The position numbers and the translations under genes were made by a program. From positions 552,079-616,078 of the forward strand of contig FJOG01000018.1 of the NCBI GenBank assembly GCA_900073065.1: a stretch of 64,000 nt of DNA, in the 5' to 3' direction. This DNA comes from Phialocephala subalpina. Taxonomy: Eukaryota > Ascomycota > Leotiomycetes > Helotiales > Mollisiaceae. Below the pieces are notes generated by a model. That model was given only the letters and a program-made list of their open reading frames with translations, had not been told where the DNA came from and ran no database searches. Within the stretch, counting starts at the first letter, position 1. Each line of letters starts with the position of its first letter. This document shows, one piece after another, positions 47,579-57,361 of the stretch.

Positions 47579-48784
47579 ATGGCGAAGTCAATGGCAGACA
47601 ATAAGGCTGTGAAGATGCTGAAAGCAGCGGAGGAAGGAGGATATGGTGTTATTGGAGTTGTATCTGTAGGTGGTCCTTCTTTTTCTTGTTCCAAATTCCC
47701 CTCCCTGTCTCTCGATGTCCTACCTCTCTCTGGGACATTCTCATCTCCTCAAACCCCCTCTCCCAGACCCACAACTAACAGCCTCCCCTCCAGTACAACC
47801 TCGAAACCATAACCGCCGTAGTCCGCGCCGCCGAAGCAAAGAAATCCCCAGCCCAAATCCTCCTCTTCCCCTGGGCACTCCACTACTCCCCTCTCCTAAT
47901 CCACCTCGCAGCCGCCGCTTGCTCCACCGCAAAGGTACCAATCGTCCTCCATATGGATCACGCACAGAGTGAAGAGGAGATTATTGCTGCAGCGGAGTAT
48001 CCGTTTGATAGCATTATGGTGGATATGAGTCATTATGAGAAAGAGGAGAATTTGGAGAAGACGGAACGCATTACAAAATACTTGCATGAGAGGGGGATTG
48101 CGACGGAAGCGGAGCCGGGGAGGATAAATGGTACGCTTTGCCATTATTTGGAGAGTTGGAAGGGGTAGAGGGAGAGATAATCGGACGAGAGAGCTTTGCT
48201 GACTTGAGATACAGGTGGTGAGGATGGTGTCAAGGATACGGGTGACCTCGAGGGACTTTTGACGACGGCAGAAGAAGCAACAAGATTCGTGAATACGGGG
48301 ATCGACTTTCTGGCTCCCGCATTTGGGAATGTGCATGGCAATTACGGCGGAGTTGAGAACATCAAGTTGGAATACGACAGGTGAGTTACATTCTATCACC
48401 AAGAAGGGCAGCTGTTCTAGTGCTATTACGGACAGCGTTTGCCCTTGGTGGATATGCTTCTCTTCGCTCTGTTTCTCGAACCTCTACTCGAACCCAAAGC
48501 TGACATCCCCCAGACTCGACCAAATCCGCGAAGCAATAAAAGGAAAAGCCACTCTCGTCCTCCACGGGACAAACACCTTCCCAGACGCAACAATGCAAGG
48601 CTGCATCAAAGGAGGGATGACAAGATGTAATGTCAATGAACTTGTGTTGTTCAAGTATAACAAATACGTGGCGGAGAACACTGGGAAGGTGCCGTTGACG
48701 GAGTTGATGGGCAAGGGGACGGATTTGATACAAGAGCAGATTGAGTATCAGATGGAGGTTATGGGATCGACCGGGAAGGCATGA
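47579..48784 (+). CDS. Class II fructose-bisphosphate-aldolase-like enzyme
   Basis: Zinc-dependent ketose-bisphosphate aldolase family (KbaY/GatY/Fba type): reversible cleavage of a ketose phosphate to a triose phosphate and an aldehyde. Exons 47579-47665, 47794-48130, 48215-48380 and 48514-48784 give 286 residues, all introns GT-AG and in phase. Motifs: HMDHAQ (about 83-88; Asp catalytic, His zinc), ATEAEPGR (about 132), FGNVHGNY (about 178; zinc His) and VLHGTNTF (about 212; zinc His). The last differs from the usual LHGGSG, which suggests a different sugar or phosphate pocket from glycolytic aldolase. The short length and the adjacent DenD-like gene point to sugar-acid or tetronate catabolism. 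In plants and fungi a related aldolase domain is fused to kinase and dehydrogenase domains of that route. Confidence 0.85.
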
Positions 48785-49681
48785 AAGGATGACTATTAAA
48801 AACGGCATCTACAGCTCGAAGGAATCGAAGGTTGTCCGATGTGTTATAGATCCTGAAAATGTACATACATAGTTAAGCGATGCCACAGAATCTTTGATTC
48901 ATATGAGCAAATGATAAAGTGTTGGTGAAAGTGACAACCACCAGACACTTGCTTGCAATCGGAAGCCCGTTTATGGGAGAAAACTCGGCTTCCCTTTCAA
49001 CTTACTCCACTCGCTGAGCTTTCATCTTCATAGATTTAAATAACAACTTTACTCTCAACTTTTGCTCAAGTTGTCGAGGCTTCCTTTCTCGCTTACATTC
49101 ACTTTCTTCGAGGCTAACAAATTCTAGGATCAGAATCAAGTCAACAGAACTGAAAGCATTGCTCGTAACCGACGACAATTAGTTTATCAGCTCAGTCCGG
49201 TGCGCGTCTCAAGACCCACCACATTAGTTCACCAAGTGAGTTCATTTCTCATTTAAAACCCTCGATAGCTTGAGCAGATCTTTTTTTTGTTTGGTTTTTG
49301 ATAAGATGGCGCTCAGCTTCGCTTGCGGTGATCCTTTTTTGTGAGCTGCAAGCGAGTTGACCTCAGCTTTAGCCATCGTGTCCCTTCACTTTCACTTCGG
49401 TACGCTTTTGTGATAAGAGATGTTGTAATTAAATGCAATGCTTTCCTGCATACTATGAAGTAGTGATCTATGCAAAGAAGTAGCTGAAAATGACAAAAGC
49501 TGGGTATCTATCGAAACATCATCTCTTCGTAATCATACATTTTCGAGTTCCAATCTTGATGTTTCTCTCACGCAACCTCCGGCCAACATCCCAACAGCCA
49601 AGGGCAACGAGAACATCTTCCAGAAACCCAAAATTGCGAGAGCAGCAGGGGGACTGCCGTCTTCGTGGAAATGGTGACCTC
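48785..49681. other. Intergenic between convergent genes, holds element copy C
   Basis: Lies between the 3' ends of the aldolase and the BCS1-like gene, so it should contain only 3' UTRs. The hairpin-armed element copy C fills the middle. After it, inverted TCGCTTGC and GCAAGCGA (about 49319 and 49353) could form another 8-bp stem. Confidence 0.55.
49034..49288 (+). repeat. Hairpin-armed, splice-site-bearing element, copy C
   Basis: Plus-strand order: ATTTAAATAACAACTTT (49034-49050); left arm GCTCAAGTTGTCGAGGC (49064-49080); CTAACAAATTCTAG with GATCAG from 49128; GAAAGCATTGC; donor GTGAGTTCATTTCTCATTTA from 49236; right arm CCTCGATAGCTTGAGC (49260-49275); T8 run. The core is 108 nt, about half that of copies A and B. 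Located about 23 kb from them and in the opposite orientation. Confidence 0.65.
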
Positions 49682-51532
49682 TCACAAAGAAACACCAATA
49701 GCTTCCTCAACAACCCTCTTCGTCTCCTCATCTTCCTCACCCTCCTTGTCCTTCTTTGCTTTCTCCTCTTCCTCTTCCTTAGCCTTCTTCCTCTTCTCAA
49801 GCTTCATCTTCTCAACCCAAGCCGCTCCTTCCTTGACCGCATTTTCAGGTGCCCTCTTGTGTTTCAAGAGGTAGCCTTGAACCTCTGCCGGACTGAAAGT
49901 CATTGTCGGAACGATTGTAGCGAACTCCTCTCCTAGCTTCCTCACGCGTTCCTCTTCTGCTACTTTGAGTTTGAGCGCGGCTTCTTCCTCAAGCTTCTTG
50001 GCTTCCTCGGCGAGTTTGGCGGCGTGAGCTTCTTCGGTTGAGTTGCGGTATTTGATAGGAGGGCGAATGACAACACCGTTCTTGGAAGGTGGGATGTCAC
50101 CTTCGAGGGTAGCGAAGATGGAGCGGAAGATAGTAGTTATCATAGCCGTGTTCGCCAAGTCGAATTTAACCGTCATATCAACACGTCCAGGACGGATGAG
50201 CGCCTCATCCAGTTTCTCGATGTGGTTGGTTGTCATGATCAAGACGCGACCTTCTTGTGATGCTACACCGTCGAGGATGTTGAGCAGGGCTGAGAGGGAG
50301 ATGCGTCCGGAGTTGTTTGTGGGTGGAGCTGCAGGGTTGATTACTGTAGTTCCTGGCAAAGTTGTAATGAGTGGTTTGGCTTCTTCAGGCTCAGCGTTGT
50401 TGTTGTTGTCGCGAGTATGTGTGAGACCTGCGGTATCGATATCTTCGAGTAAGACCACACATTGTTTAGGTAGTTCGGAGAACAGGGTTCCTAGATTCTC
50501 TTCGTTCATGGCGGGAGAGTTGAGGGAGACGATATAGATTTTTAGTTTGAAGTAACCAGCGATGGCGAAGGAGAGGGAACTCTTTCCTGTTCCTGGCGGA
50601 CCGTAGAGGAGGTACCCGCGTCGGTAGGGGATTCCGCGGTTTGAATACCAGCGGCGGGTCATGGGGTGGAGGTAGTCTCTCATGTCATCTAGGAGGTTCT
50701 GCTTGACCGTTTCGTCGAGGACGACAGTCGAGAAGGGGCGGGAAACTCGAGAGACGCAACGCGTCCAGGCGGGCTCCGCTGTACCAGATTTCAATCCACC
50801 ACGGTAGATGATGGTTCGATTCTCGTCGCTCTTCTGGAATGCGACTCGGCATTCATCGAGGAGGTCCTTAAGAATGGTTGGATCTCTTCCGAAGCATTGT
50901 ACTGAGATCTGCTCCCGCTCGCTGACTGGACCCCATGTTTGCTGTCGAGTGTCTTCGGTACGTCTAAATATCAAGAGCTTTCCCTTATAAAAGAAGTAAT
51001 GCGTGCCGAACGAAGGAGTGAATCGAACTGTCTTGTTCTTCTTCTTGCTACTGCTGGCAATCGCATTTCCATTCTCGTCGAACTCGACCCCAGTCTCGTC
51101 ATTATCCCCATCCTCGTTGAATTCACGCCACAAAAACCACATTCTGCTGTTGAGATTGGTATTTGCAACAAATCGTCGAGAGCGCTTGGCGAATTTCTGA
51201 TTGGATATCCATGCCATCAACATGTTATAGATTTCATCGTCTATGCGTACATCAGCCGTAGACATGAGATACTGATCTGCGATCTCCCAGATATATGTGT
51301 TGATGTGTTGAGATGCAAAGACGATGAGTCCGAGGACTATCAGGGCTGGGATGTAGAGAGTGAGGTCGATATGCAGGTATTCGGAGACGGTCGAAGAGAA
51401 GAGACCGAAGCCAGGGAGGAAGAGGTCGAGGATTGCGGTTTGGGGATTCATCTTGGCTGTGTCTGGGAAACCAGATGTCATGGGACTGCCTGACCCTGAT
51501 GGGTAGATTGTTGCGCAAGTGGATTGATTCAT
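49682..51532 (-). CDS. BCS1-like AAA ATPase
   Basis: Intronless, 616 residues from ATG 51532 (MNQSTCATIYP). The true Bcs1 inserts the Rieske protein into mitochondrial complex III; filamentous fungi carry many diverged paralogues of unknown role. Seen: one membrane segment at about 59-75 (LYIPALIVLGLIVFASQ), the BCS1_N region to about 265, Walker A GPPGTGKSS (311-319), Walker B CVVLLEDIDTA (358-368), a long Asn/Pro-rich insertion just after it, then ILDGVASQEGRVLIMTTNHIEKLDEALIRPGRVD with sensor and arginine-finger residues. The C-terminal 110 residues are an Ala/Glu/Lys coiled coil ending in a highly acidic tail. Human and yeast Bcs1 are about 420-460 residues, so this is a larger paralogue, probably not the respiratory assembly factor. 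Confidence 0.9.
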   Translation of the reverse strand: MNQSTCATIYPSGSGSPMTSGFPDTAKMNPQTAILDLFLPGFGLFSSTVSEYLHIDLTLYIPALIVLGLIVFASQHINTYIWEIADQYLMSTADVRIDDEIYNMLMAWISNQKFAKRSRRFVANTNLNSRMWFLWREFNEDGDNDETGVEFDENGNAIASSSKKKNKTVRFTPSFGTHYFFYKGKLLIFRRTEDTRQQTWGPVSEREQISVQCFGRDPTILKDLLDECRVAFQKSDENRTIIYRGGLKSGTAEPAWTRCVSRVSRPFSTVVLDETVKQNLLDDMRDYLHPMTRRWYSNRGIPYRRGYLLYGPPGTGKSSLSFAIAGYFKLKIYIVSLNSPAMNEENLGTLFSELPKQCVVLLEDIDTAGLTHTRDNNNNAEPEEAKPLITTLPGTTVINPAAPPTNNSGRISLSALLNILDGVASQEGRVLIMTTNHIEKLDEALIRPGRVDMTVKFDLANTAMITTIFRSIFATLEGDIPPSKNGVVIRPPIKYRNSTEEAHAAKLAEEAKKLEEEAALKLKVAEEERVRKLGEEFATIVPTMTFSPAEVQGYLLKHKRAPENAVKEGAAWVEKMKLEKRKKAKEEEEEKAKKDKEGEEDEETKRVVEEAIGVSL

Positions 51533-53097
51533 GATGGCGAAAATCAAAAGAATAAATGAATGAAAAGGTAGATAGAACAGCGTTGAAGAGCAGAAATGCT
51601 TTGCGATTTAAGAACGTTCCGCCGAATGCAGGAGATGTGTGCGTGTGGAGGAGGATTGCGCTTGAATTGGAGATCTCGACCTTATATACTCTATTCACCC
51701 CACGACTTAGGCAGCCTTATGGGTATTAGGTTTGCAACTAACCAATACCCGACTGACTCACAAGGCAAAAAAAAACACGGAAACGGTCATCAGAGAAATC
51801 AGCTTTTCATGGTTTAGTGGCTGACTGCATGATCATTTTCTGGTGTGAAGCGCGAATGACCGTTTGAGCAAAGCCAATTCGCATTTCCCCGTAAGGCTGT
51901 GAGGCTACGGACTCACCGAGTATGCATTGAATTCCGACTGAGTGATTGGCTGCAGTCCAAAGCGAACGTTGTGGTCGAATCCGAACCAGCCTTTCTGCCC
52001 TCTGTGAGAGCAGGCAGACAAGCTTGCGGCTGTGCAACTGAGGCTTGTGAGACCAGGATGCGCCACGTCATAATGGTCAATTGGTCCTGGTTGTCCACTG
52101 ACGACAAGCTGCAGAGAGGCCCTCAACACTGTTTAGATATTGGTGTGGCGATTCCGGTTTGGACAATTGAGATCTGGCGGGGGAGGCGCAGGCAGGTCTC
52201 GAATTTGACTCTTTGGTGGGGTACGAAGTACAGGCGTACGAGCAACATCGTGGGACGAACTGGCAGCCAATTGCCCATAATGAATGTATCGAGGAAGGTT
52301 GTGTCGCATGCGCAATTGCTCTGCTGGTCTCATTGATGAGGCTGGAGCATGCACGGAGTCTGCGAACACGACGGAGCAAATAACGATGTGGTAGGGATGG
52401 ATGGAGTTGAAGGAGAGTTGTGATCGAGCCAAATGAAATAGTGGTCTGGAATATTCGCTTGCACCAAGGGACGTGTATATCTCAGCACTCGATCGCTCAA
52501 ATCATTTCTCTCGCGGTCTCTTCTCCTCGCAGCATTTTACCATTATGCCGGAGGGTGTACCTCGAGGCACCCGATATTGCGAGCTTCTACCACATGCCTT
52601 CATGTCTTTCAGATGCCAATGCCCCCACTCTTGAAGCTAGGATGTCCGTCCGAGCCATTAAGGTTGAATCAAGCATAATCCCATGTAAGATTACCATCTT
52701 GTGCATTGATGTGTCATTCTACGCTTTCGAGTATACTCCTATAGAAAACTCGAACATGTTCTTCTTCCATACTTCTGAGTTCAATGGGCATCACGGCCAA
52801 AAGTGGGCACTCCAGTTACATTTCACATGACTGGGGCCACTGCAATGTACCACTTTTCGGATCACCACCACCACACCAAGCGCGTGGGTGGTTGTGGTGT
52901 CCCGCTTTCCTCACGACTGTTGATCTAACCAAAAACACACGAGACTTGATGATTTACCAAATAGCATACATTTAAGATTACTAGCATCCTCGGATATTTC
53001 TGGTCACTGTCCTCGTCGGCTGTTTGTCATATCTTTGCTAAGTCTCTCAAACTTTCTATTCATCTCGCAGTATAGTATTTCTTTCATTCGTGTTACA
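51533..53097. other. 1.6-kb intergenic region, no supported gene
   Basis: Contains the promoter of the BCS1-like gene (about 51540-51720) and the promoter of the truncated oxygenase. Open frames on both strands at 51900-52430 overlap one another and show no recognisable sequence. A GGTGG-rich patch near 52860-52900 is not part of any gene. Confidence 0.45.
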
Positions 53098-53338
53098 ATG
53101 GCGGATAAAAGTATCCCAGTCGTCTCTCTCAAAGGTATTATGAACTTCTGTCTTTTAGCTTTTGTCATTTTCGTATACTGAATGTCACTTTGCAGATTAT
53201 GAGAGCCGCAAAGAAGAGATAACAAAGCAGCTTGTCCATGCAGCTGAAACTGCTGGCTTCTTGACGTTCCATTGCTGGCCAAGACTAGTACAGGTCAAAT
53301 CTGTTGCTAGAACATCGCGCCTTGTGATGCGGCCTTAG
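53098..53338 (+). pseudogene. Truncated 2OG-Fe(II) oxygenase, N-terminal remnant
   Basis: Exon 1, 53098-53134, reads MADKSIPVVSLK. A 61-nt intron (GTATTA, TGCAG) is followed by DYESRKEEITKQLVHAAETAGFLTF, the hallmark N-terminal (DIOX_N) start of isopenicillin-N-synthase-like 2-oxoglutarate oxygenases. After GFLTF the family pattern (INHGI...) is lost and the frame stops at TAG 53336-53338. The Fe-binding HxD...H domain is missing; the next gene starts 160 bp downstream. A functional splice junction and good N-terminus followed by abrupt loss indicate a deletion or rearrangement that fused this remnant to the GH3 locus. Confidence 0.7.
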
Positions 53339-53499
53339 CCCTCTTTCGAAATCTCTGCATCCCATGATCTGTGGTGTGTTGTCAATAGCTTCACCTTGAT
53401 AGATTCACGCTGTACTGAGCTTCTCTTTATATTTCACTGCGAAGACCGTCCAGTGGAGGAAACACGACTTTGACTTCTTCAAGAACTAGGATAGCTAAG

Positions 53500-56371
53500 A
53501 TGGAACGGAAAAATGAAACATTCGAGACCTCAGGCTTCGATGTCGAGGAGGTTCTCGCCGAGGCTACATTGCTCGAGAAGCTGTCACTACTCGCCGGTAC
53601 TTGAAAAACCTCCTTCTAAACCAGTCCCGTATATCCAGAGTAAGCACTGATGAGATTAATCTACATACAGGAAAAGATGCATGGCACACGCAAGACATCC
53701 CACGCCTCGGAGTACCATCCATTCGATTCACGGACGGACCCAACGGAGCACGCGGAACGAGGTTTACTTCCGGCGTCCCAGCTGCCTGTCTACCTTGCGG
53801 GACAGCACTCGGTGCAACCTGGGATCAAGATCTCATCTACCAACCCGGTGTCCTTATAGGCGAAGAAGTCAAGGTTAAAGGTGCTCAAGGATGGTTGGGA
53901 CCAACTGTCAACATGCCACGCTCACCACTCGGTGGCCGGGGCTTTGAGTCTTTTGCAGAAGACCCATATCTTTCTGGGAAGATGGCTGGCGGTTACATCC
54001 GTGGTGCATAATCTACCGGTATTGTTTCTACTTTGAAGCATTTTGTAGCAAACGATCAGGAACATGAGAGAATGGCAGTTGATGTCCGAGTCTCGGATCG
54101 TGCTTTGAGAGAAATTTATTTGCTTCCTTTCCAAATTGCTTTGAAGGATGGCAATCTAGGAGCTATTATGACATCTTACAATAAGGTGAACGGGACGCAT
54201 GTTTCTGAGAGCAAGTTTTTCTTGGAAGAGGTTGTGAGAGGAGAGTGGGGATTTAAGGGTATGGTCATGAGTGACTGGTAAGTCTTCCTAGAACCAGCGC
54301 TTGACTTCCACCAGAATGTTGAGCTTATGCATTCAGGTATGGCACATACTCCACAAGTGAGGCATTGAACGCAGGATTGGACCTTGAGATGCCTGGTCCG
54401 ACACGCTGGAGAGGAATCATTGCCGATCTAGCTGTTTCCTCCCGAAAGGTCACACACGCAACCATCAATTCCCGTGCCCGTAGTGTGCTGAATCTGGTCA
54501 ATCGATGCACGAAAATTGAAGGCGTATCACCCTTCGAAGGCAAGCGTGACAATCCTGAAGACCATATGCTCAATCGCAAGCTCGCTACCGATAGCATTGT
54601 GCTTCTAAAAAATGACAATAACATACTCCCGCTCTCACTTGACATCGGAGAAATGGCGCTGATTGGACCTAATATGAAGAACGCTGCATACTGCGGAGGT
54701 GGCAGTGCTCAACTTGAAGGGTATTATACTGTCAGCAACTATCAAGGGATCGTTGATCGATTGACGCGAAACGGAGAACGCAAAGACGTGAAGATTCATT
54801 TTGAAGAAGGCGCTCATGCGTACGGGTTTCTGCCAGTCCTGGGAGAGAATGTCATTTCTCCCACTGGGCAGAAGGGACACCTTCGAATGCGATTTTTTGC
54901 CGATCCGCCATCGATGCCGAATCGAGGAGTCATTGATGAGCTAGACTTGCACGACTCGACTTGGCAATTGATGGGATATTCGCATCCGGGGCTTGACACT
55001 CGGTTCTGGGCTGATGTGGAAGGAACATATATCCCTTTAGAAACGGAGAAGTTTGAATGGGGTATCGCGTGCTACGGAACTTTGTCCCTATTTATAGATG
55101 AGAAACTGATCATCGACAATACTTCCAGCCAGGAGGCGGGAAACTCATTCTTTGGGAAAGGCACAACTGAAAGAGATGTGTCTTGGATATGGAAGAGGGG
55201 AAAGAGTACAAGACCCGACTCGAATTTGAGAGTTCTGCAACAACCAAGGTTACTAAGCCCGGTGTCGTGAATTATGGCGGCGGCGCTGGCAGAATCGGGG
55301 TAGTGAAGCTGATAGATCATGAGGTGGCTATCGAGAGAGCTGTCATGTTGGCGAAGAGGTGCATGCACACTATCTTGTGTGTTGGTCTAGATGTAAGTCC
55401 ACAGGCAGGCTCTCTCCTGTTGCTATTAATGACCCCTTGTGCCTGCTGACAAGTTTGCTTTGCAGAAAGAGTGGGAAAGCGAGGGATATGATAGACCTGA
55501 CATGGATCTGCCGAGGCCGACTCCCAAACTCATTGCAGCTGTGCTCGAGGCGAATCCGGATGCCATCGTCGTGACCCAGTCCGGAACACCAATCAACATG
55601 CAACCTTGGGTTTCGAAGACCACCACTCAGATTCATATGTGGGTGCGTACATTGAAAATCACCTGCTGGAATTCAAGACTCTTTCAAGAACTGACTCAAT
55701 CACAGTACGGTGGCAGCGAAGTTGGCAACGGTCTCGCAGATATTCTCTTCGGAATCTCAAATCCAAGCGGGAAACTACCCGTGAGCTTTCCTAACGCGAT
55801 CGAGGACACACTCGCCTTCCTGAATTTCGAGAGCGAGCGTGAAAGGGTGATTTACGGAGAGGGTCCCTACTTGGGCTATAGCTACTACGAGGAGCTGAAG
55901 AAAAGCGTTGCTTTTCCGTTTGGGTAAGTCCGATCACCAAATTTCAACTCATTCAGAAGATGGGAAGACATCGCTAATTGTTCATACATCAGACACGGTC
56001 TCTCTTACACAGATTTCGTCTTCTCCGAGCTGCGCGTGTCAACCGAACAAACAACTCTGCATATCCGTAACTCTGGTTCCGTAGCTGGCGCGACGGTCGC
56101 TCAATTATACGTCTCACCCGCTCCCACGAACACGATCTCGCGACCGATAAAGGAGCTCAAGGGGTTTGTGAAGATATTTCTCGAGCCTGGAGAAGAAAAG
56201 GGAGTGTGCATTAAGCTTGACAGGTTGGCAACATCATTCTGGGACGAGATTTTAGATTGCTGGGTAAGTGAGAAGGGGACATATGGTGTGCACATAGGAC
56301 AGAGCAGTGCAGAAATTTGCATGGAAGGGAGTTTGGAGGTAGGGGAGACTACAACGTGGTCTAAATTGTGA
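53500..56371 (+). pseudogene. GH3 beta-glucosidase, inactivated by a stop and a frameshift
   Basis: Layout of an approximately 840-residue intracellular-type fungal beta-glucosidase (no signal peptide: [19 protein letters not shown]). Exons: 53500-53596, 53672-54277, 54337-55392, 55466-55642, 55706-55923 and 55993-56371. GH3 N-domain: [42 protein letters not shown], with nucleophile Asp in MVMSDW joined to YGTYST. A PA14-like insert follows (DTRFWADVEGTYIP, LFIDEKLIIDN), then the C-domain (EWESEGYDRPDMDLP, YGGSEVGNGLADILFG) and the fibronectin-III tail. Two lesions: TAA at 54009-54011 where the family has Gln (RGVQSTG-like), and a one-base frame break at about 55175-55185. Splice sites remain good, so inactivation looks recent. 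Confidence 0.85.
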
Positions 56372-57361
56372 AAGAGAAACAGCAAAATATGTGATTAGAC
56401 TACCCATGTGACATCTCTACCTGCTTCATACCCAAGCGAAGGCTTCGAAAAGGGGAATGTGGGGGTGGTGGGGTGCTACTATCCTTCAGAGTGTAAATAG
56501 TAATTTTTCGAATTTCATTCCCATCTTGTGGCTGCTTATTTCGATTTTGCAACTTGCGAGAAAGGACATCAACTCGAACCCTTTGGTTCTTGTTCTTCGT
56601 TTAAAAAGGTTGTCACATTTCGAAGATCGAATGTTGCCCAGATATGTGGTGCGGCGATAAAATTTGGGAGGGCATGTGCGAAGAGTGGGGGCCGAACTTG
56701 GCGAGCCCCTCGCTCCCTGAAATGTGAAATGTTCTACCACGAGAGACAGAAAGAAAACGACCGTATCACTACTAACATGAATTACAAACCCCGCCTCCAT
56801 CTTGCACGGCACATACCTACCATCGAGTTGAAATGAATCTAAACAACGTTCTTCACGATGAACTTCAACACAGTCACGATGCCAGTGGAGACATCCCGCA
56901 TCATGCAGAGGGTCGAGTCCACTTCCATCAAGCGCTGGTGAATGGTGAATACGATTAATCAAGTGAGGAATGTCCACTGGAAGCGAGGATATCGTTCAAG
57001 AGGCGTCCTTCTCACCTGCACAATATCAAGTTGTACTACCTTGTCACGTGCATAGACACGGGCATTTGAGCCGTCGAGGAAGGTGCGCTCCAAATTTGCT
57101 ACGCAACCGTGGTGAGTTGGTCTGGGATGGCTCTTTCTTTAGAAGCTCTTATCTGCTTTGACAAGCCATGCTACAGCAACTACGATCAGAGAGTTCGTCC
57201 TATAATGTTTCTTTCCCCGATGCTGCATTCTTCTTTCAACTGCCCACAAACACATTGATATTTACTCTGCAGCTCCTCCACTCTCAACACAACTTCTAAC
57301 AAGGCATCGTCTATCTACATTCGTTCAATATCAATCACACTATCCTTTTCTACTGCTGTAC
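56372..57361. other. 1.0-kb intergenic region
   Basis: The minus strand has a weakly protein-like stretch around 57130-56850 (VANLERTFLDGSNARVYARD; another frame has RLMEVDSTLCMMRDVSTG), with a possible GTGAGA splice donor near 57015. No start, domain or complete model could be built. It may be a remnant. The last 200 bases are CT- and CA-rich leader of the next gene. Confidence 0.35.

Noticed and set aside
56486..56977. 163-codon minus-strand open frame behind the GH3 pseudogene
   Set aside because: Parts look protein-like, but the most plausible segments fall in different frames and no start or splice model could be built; kept only as a possible remnant.
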